Shown in pieces: positions 63,201 through 64,000 of a DNA stretch of 64,000 nucleotides; position 1 is the first letter of the stretch, and each line of letters begins with the position of its first letter. The stretch is from Candidatus Gastranaerophilales bacterium (GTDB lineage: Bacteria > Cyanobacteriota > Vampirovibrionia > Gastranaerophilales > Gastranaerophilaceae), in assembly GCA_944322755.1 (NCBI GenBank), contig CALUPY010000003.1:62001-126000 (forward strand), read 5' to 3'. Position numbers and translations under genes: made by a program. The notes beneath the pieces were generated by a model. That model worked only from the letters and a program-made list of their open reading frames with translations, had not been told where the DNA came from and did not search any database.

Positions 63201-64000
63201 TAATTTCACCGAAGGTAACACTGTCCTCCGCGCCGTTTAAGTGAACAGAGCCGGTCGTTGCGTTTGCATTGATTGCAGTAGGCGAGCTGACGTCAAGTCT
63301 GTTTGTTGCTTCACCGATATTTGCGCCTTCAAGGGTAATTGCGCCGGTTGAAGAAACAGATTTGTCAAGGGTTGAGGACTGTTTTATGTCATTTACCGCA
63401 TCAAGGCTGACTCCGCCTGTGCCGCCTGAGATAAGTTCATTAATTTGGATATTCGAAGCAGTTGCACTGACAGAGTTTGTACCGGTAATCTGTGCATTGT
63501 TGGTAAGCGTTCCTGTTGCAGTAAGGTCAACATCATTTCCGCTCAATCCCGCCCCGAGAGTAATATCCGCAGCTTCAGCAGAAACCGTGCCTGAGCCGGT
63601 GATAGAAGCAGAGTTCGTGATAGTGTTATCAGCAATAAGTGTAATATCAGCGCCCGAGACTGCTGCATCAAAGTCAATGTCTGCCGCGTCTGCTTTTACT
63701 GTGCCCGTACCGGTTATTGCAGCAGTGTTATTCAGCTTTTGTGCAGCTGTTAAAGTGATATTTCCGCCTGATATTTCAGCATTTGCATTTATATCTGTGC
63801 CTGATGTCACGGATACATCGCCGCCTTGTACAGTATCTCCGATTGTTACGGAATTTCCGTCTATATCTACGCTGTTTGTACCGGTGATTGCCGCTGTATT
63901 TTCAAACGTTGTTGAAGAAGACAACGCTACGTCCCTGCCGTTTATTGCACCGCCTGCAGTTATGCTGTTTGCCTCAATATCAACAGTTCCGGTTCCTCTA
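54256..64000 (-). CDS. Giant beta-solenoid surface protein with Pro/Asp stalk and PilZ-like tail (5' end outside window)
   Basis: The minus-strand frame is open from the right edge (in frame at 63999, …RGTGTVDIEANSITAGGAINGRDVALSSS…) to the stop at 54256-54258, giving about 3,247 residues here with the start missing. Nearly all of it is short Gly/Thr/Ser/Asn/Asp/Val repeats of about 20 residues (VTGTTSVALNSSADTNITG…), as in filamentous-haemagglutinin-type beta-helices. A non-repetitive part (about 55.0-55.6 kb) is followed by a Pro/Asp/Asn linker (54687-54876) and a final 110-residue domain with VSVKNLSKDGMTV (N-x-S-x-x-G), like PilZ. Only one cysteine was seen. Probably exported and adhesive; similarity to LktA-type filamentous adhesins is from memory. 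Confidence 0.8.
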   Translation of the reverse strand, partial: RGTGTVDIEANSITAGGAINGRDVALSSSTTFENTAAITGTNSVDIDGNSVTIGDTVQGGDVSVTSGTDINANAEISGGNITLTAAQKLNNTAAITGTGTVKADAADIDFDAAVSGADITLIADNTITNSASITGSGTVSAEAADITLGAGLSGNDVDLTATGTLTNNAQITGTNSVSATASNIQINELISGGTGGVSLDAVNDIKQSSTLDKSVSSTGAITLEGANIGEATNRLDVSSPTAINANATTGSVHLNGAEDSVTFGEITAAQNIDLSSNGDIVMNNDLTTDGGYIRVESGKGLSVSNSMTASGDVTIIAQEAINQTSGTITSTGGDVSVSNTTGNITLNAIGAELGTLNVTANGGSIFMNGDTTAGTSIALDSKTGDVTIGALMQATAGNITVNAGNNILQDASADVGLKTDGTITLTAGNSVGSQESKLDVQAGQRVDVTATTGSVNINSVNTDISFGTISAGTNIDISSTGADAGNISFTNDLNANGYINLDSSKNLDMSKNITATGDITLAANDGITQGGLIQSTQEGDISITNKSTGNVTLQKVTANSGSISVNNNAEGGNVQLTDVLNAGGSGNISVNAQNDISQTTSGNSLIAGGDITLNSESGNIGSSSNNIILSSGGVVSAVINQNAGSNGNIYLTSNDNPLTTGEIQGYQNVVLNSNGGNFTAGGAISGGLVDINSTGSVTMNGSVTSDTSVNIDSATSAAINENITAGTTVDIIAANGSLTQAAGTTVTGNGNINISASGGDVLMSGALNSTAGGVSVVNNTTGTGSMTVHDVSAAENINIENRGDGLLSLTGTIDNAKDLTVTASNTGANTGVTTSGTINNRGNTTIENNGQLGSNIGGQINNNLVNDADGETSTVTVNNRAGALNITAHVINGTVRGSQNKVVFENWGPGGLHFLPDSVMDNHGVLRFLNHAGDMTLYGTLINRFESDSDFISDTAVEDPDADVVIGMKLENWGNEITYSSNGQGSLIVDENASLSNFSVEADGVTHTGVINLENSGDSGEAGGGIIINGTINNGMVSDGTLVDNDGNIVPEGQIASGGIINIINEGTGVAGSGNTDDFGIQINETAKINNYAEMNIENKSGNGSITIAGTLGGDKGSVLQGGSQAPVPGFNIKNEAQNGGISFKNTASGDLKGMDLNITNSGTKGIEIAQGADIKNNADLTVTNTGGQTTIAGALSGANTTVNAENTGINVSGSLGASDKLTVNTANSTAQITGSLTGNEVDLDANTVNLGVQSTVSGTTSVDIDSAGTVTAAGAVNGGNIDISAGGLADITGSVEGEQVAISGNGVNVNNVSGLTSVIIGSTAGSNIVGTVQGATVDIDAEGLADVSGTVSGTDVSISGNGVNTNNVTGTSSVTINSSDTANINGTLSGGTVDIEAQGLADIKGAVTGTDISIDANGINIANSGSLTGTGTVDLNSLAAAINAQGGVSGSNVYVDGLGVTLENVTAQNALTVNSYTEKTTINGTVTAGSAVIDAVGFELAQNGSITTQGLLDINSEEALVDLKGDISAVDVTVDGAGINAAGVTGTNSVALNSSADTNITGNVQGGSINIGSTGKTDVTGNVSGTTVAMNGNGVSVGSVTGTTSVKVTSQADTQITGTVQGGSVDIDSTGKVEAGTIAGTDVSVDGAGIKTGDVTGTTSVALNSSADTNITGNVQGGSINIGSTGKTDVTGNVSGTTVAMNGNGVSVGSVTGTTSVKVTSQADTQITGTVQGGSVDIDSTGKVEAGTISGTDVSVDGAGIKTGDVTGTTSVALNSSADTNITGNVQGGSVDIDSTGKTSVTGAVSGTDITINGDGVSLGGDVTGEDTVSINTYGKDFSVLNNIVGNSVNITSGALNVSGSVISDTILGINTNNNAMTVSGTVSGVNTTLDINGLSVTNGGSVLGTTALDINSSGALLDVAAGGSLIGGNVDIDSLGANIAGSVSGTSVTVNTNGQSTDISGSIAADDITLNTNGLTMTGTMDGSNSIDVNSSGALVDMEGNITGGNISIDGDGVSAGLIDATGFVEINAGDSEANLNKKVSGTDITVSGTGVNANEIEASGKVDVNAGTKAANLNERVSGTDVKVSGTGVNASEIAASGTVGINAGTSQANLNGSVTGTDITVDGTGVNVKDTLTGTGNIDINSANDLVDLGAQVSGNDICIDGLGVNVKDTLTGTGNIDINSANGLVDLGAQVSGNDISIDGLGVNVKDTLTGTGNIDINSANGLVDLGAQVSGNDISIDGLGVNVKDTITGTGSVDINSENALVDVDAEISGADVAIDGKGIDLGASISGTNSVVLDTHGELLDIVHTVQGGNITINSNGLNVKNTITGTGAVDINSAGGLVDIDSEITGSDVAIDGLGLAIDAQVSATGAENAGVLNLNANGQEAVVNADLSGREVRLNANGVQLAQDISITGSSLVDIIASNAPSVFNGTVSGGNINIQGNLDIFGNVDGTGTVSISGLKNLGANITGGGKVSIGSNNLNMNENTNITSDSDVELTNTGALTMNSGTSVSGSSVKVTTGSLSTTDTSSLASGGSMSVSATGDINHAGKISGTNVEVSGANIDVKSAAEITGTGTTNVRGTNRVNVDGVIKGSDVSVTSGSGGVYLAHNRADGNIIADDNLRVSSDGNIVNGSVNGVSAIADSIALVAGGDVTLEGNNIGVLDSTLGNIKQDGFVLDNTVNSIHINSGGTLSADASGDLNLRGYGSGLNISDLNADNALLNTLNGSITADKISTAGELYMLAGSEGADISVNALSSGGKLTAEANRNINLNSTSELNIDSLYSKAGSIAIVSDGNTSINEIAAPEDISITVNDEKLSITNLGRVERDTNTIPKTVSLTVKDANRGVENPNSKLDILNAYVRNKVNLRADTITAQVYDNVTGQKRPNATGFHNANQNGEKLVFDVQGANYEQPETEGSLNPYYEYDADDKRALDVNITIGDSVGDAVYGAHFDKLYADYSYIDAVNEADPQAVADLVFDSIITGKHAVFKNNMYRIETINTETPHEFGQDRHYGEEAPDRTLNTKVSYNLNMNDSIDVGPIPEPGPDPGPDPGPGPDDPDDPDDPDNPDHPDNPDNPDFPDYPWPPDPDNPPPSNPEQGGGKVVNPHRHEHNISKEKGTMITTIDKRNQVLLHGSELDGLSWTIKDLEGEVLGSSSIASQQVVVSVKNLSKDGMTVSLSDSLTKDREVIVDLKYDYVPFSAKGVVEVAKKNSAYIRFTDDSDKACEKMINYMKVKKTGNTESL
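57301..57651 (-). repeat. Tandem 117-bp repeats inside the giant gene
   Basis: TGCACCGAGGTCAACAAG recurs at 57301, 57418 and 57535, exactly 117 bp (39 residues) apart. Each unit encodes VKDTLTGTGNIDINSAN, then LVDLGAQVSGNDISIDGLGV. The copies are nearly identical at DNA level; a more divergent unit precedes at about 57184. Confidence 0.9.
58648..59340 (-). repeat. Tandem 333-bp duplication inside the giant gene
   Basis: TGTGATATTTGTATCAGC starts at 58648, 58981 and 59314, exactly 333 bp (111 residues) apart. The first two units differ at only a few bases and the third is partial. The very low divergence points to a recent duplication or gene conversion. Confidence 0.92.

Noticed and set aside
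63922-63924. Start codon of the giant protein at 63924 (TTG)
   Set aside because: The frame stays open with the same repeat pattern (GTGTVDIEANSITAGGAI) up to the window edge, so the true start lies outside.

Overview
The window comes from an AT-rich, diderm, LPS-making bacterium. It most likely belongs to the non-photosynthetic sister lineage of Cyanobacteria (Melainabacteria/Vampirovibrionia, probably Gastranaerophilales). Support for this: a Ycf23/DUF561 homologue (36631-37398), a family otherwise typical of cyanobacteria and plastids; a HisC fused to a HAD domain of the type found in cyanobacteria; a cyanobacteria-like DUF2993 protein; and several lineage-type hypotheticals carrying a short I-[SN]-F-x-[GA] peptide near the N-terminus. 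waaA and lptF/G show an LPS outer membrane. There are no photosynthesis genes. The placement is inferred from gene content; no search was run.

Layout. 1-5.4 kb holds amino-acid biosynthesis: hisC-HAD and hisB on plus, cimA and ilvC on minus. 5.4-12.1 kb holds a secreted repeat protein, nagZ, an EndoQ-type nuclease, rbfA-truB and four envelope or small genes. 12.2-15.6 kb is one large, apparently membrane-anchored GT5 glycogen/starch synthase. 15.7-27.1 kb is plus-strand housekeeping: a zinc-ribbon protein, lptF/G, waaA, a hydrolase operon, pheT, a LysM amidase, a HEAT protein, tatD and tlyA. 27.2-29.9 kb is a scarred accessory patch. It contains a tRNA-Glu followed by a 16-bp direct repeat of its 3' end, three hypothetical genes, and a decayed copy of the valS 3' end. 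29.9-42.9 kb holds valS, a HEAT/motif gene pair, ribF, a promoter-operator driving an unknown membrane protein, a secreted six-cysteine protein, ycf23, gyrA, surE, pyrG and gatC. 43.3-45.9 kb is the rpmG - tRNA-Trp - secE - nusG - rplK - rplA cluster. 46-54.2 kb holds a GT-C membrane glycosyltransferase, mutL, rpsL-rpsG and proB-proA. From 54.26 kb to the window end, a single giant beta-solenoid surface protein runs on the minus strand and continues past position 64000.

Points that stand out: (i) the giant repeat protein ends in a Pro/Asp-rich stalk and a PilZ-like domain and contains recent 333-bp and 117-bp internal duplications; (ii) rplK and rplA each have their own copy of an RNA structure resembling the ribosomal L1 site, with paired changes between copies; (iii) a perfect 20-bp palindrome overlaps a TTGACA-N17-TATTGT promoter; (iv) several genes have a -10 box only 6-7 nt before the ATG, suggesting leaderless transcripts; (v) two independent insertion or duplication scars lie within 2.6 kb. 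The usual partners rplJ-rplL, rpoBC and fusA-tuf do not follow their ribosomal clusters here.
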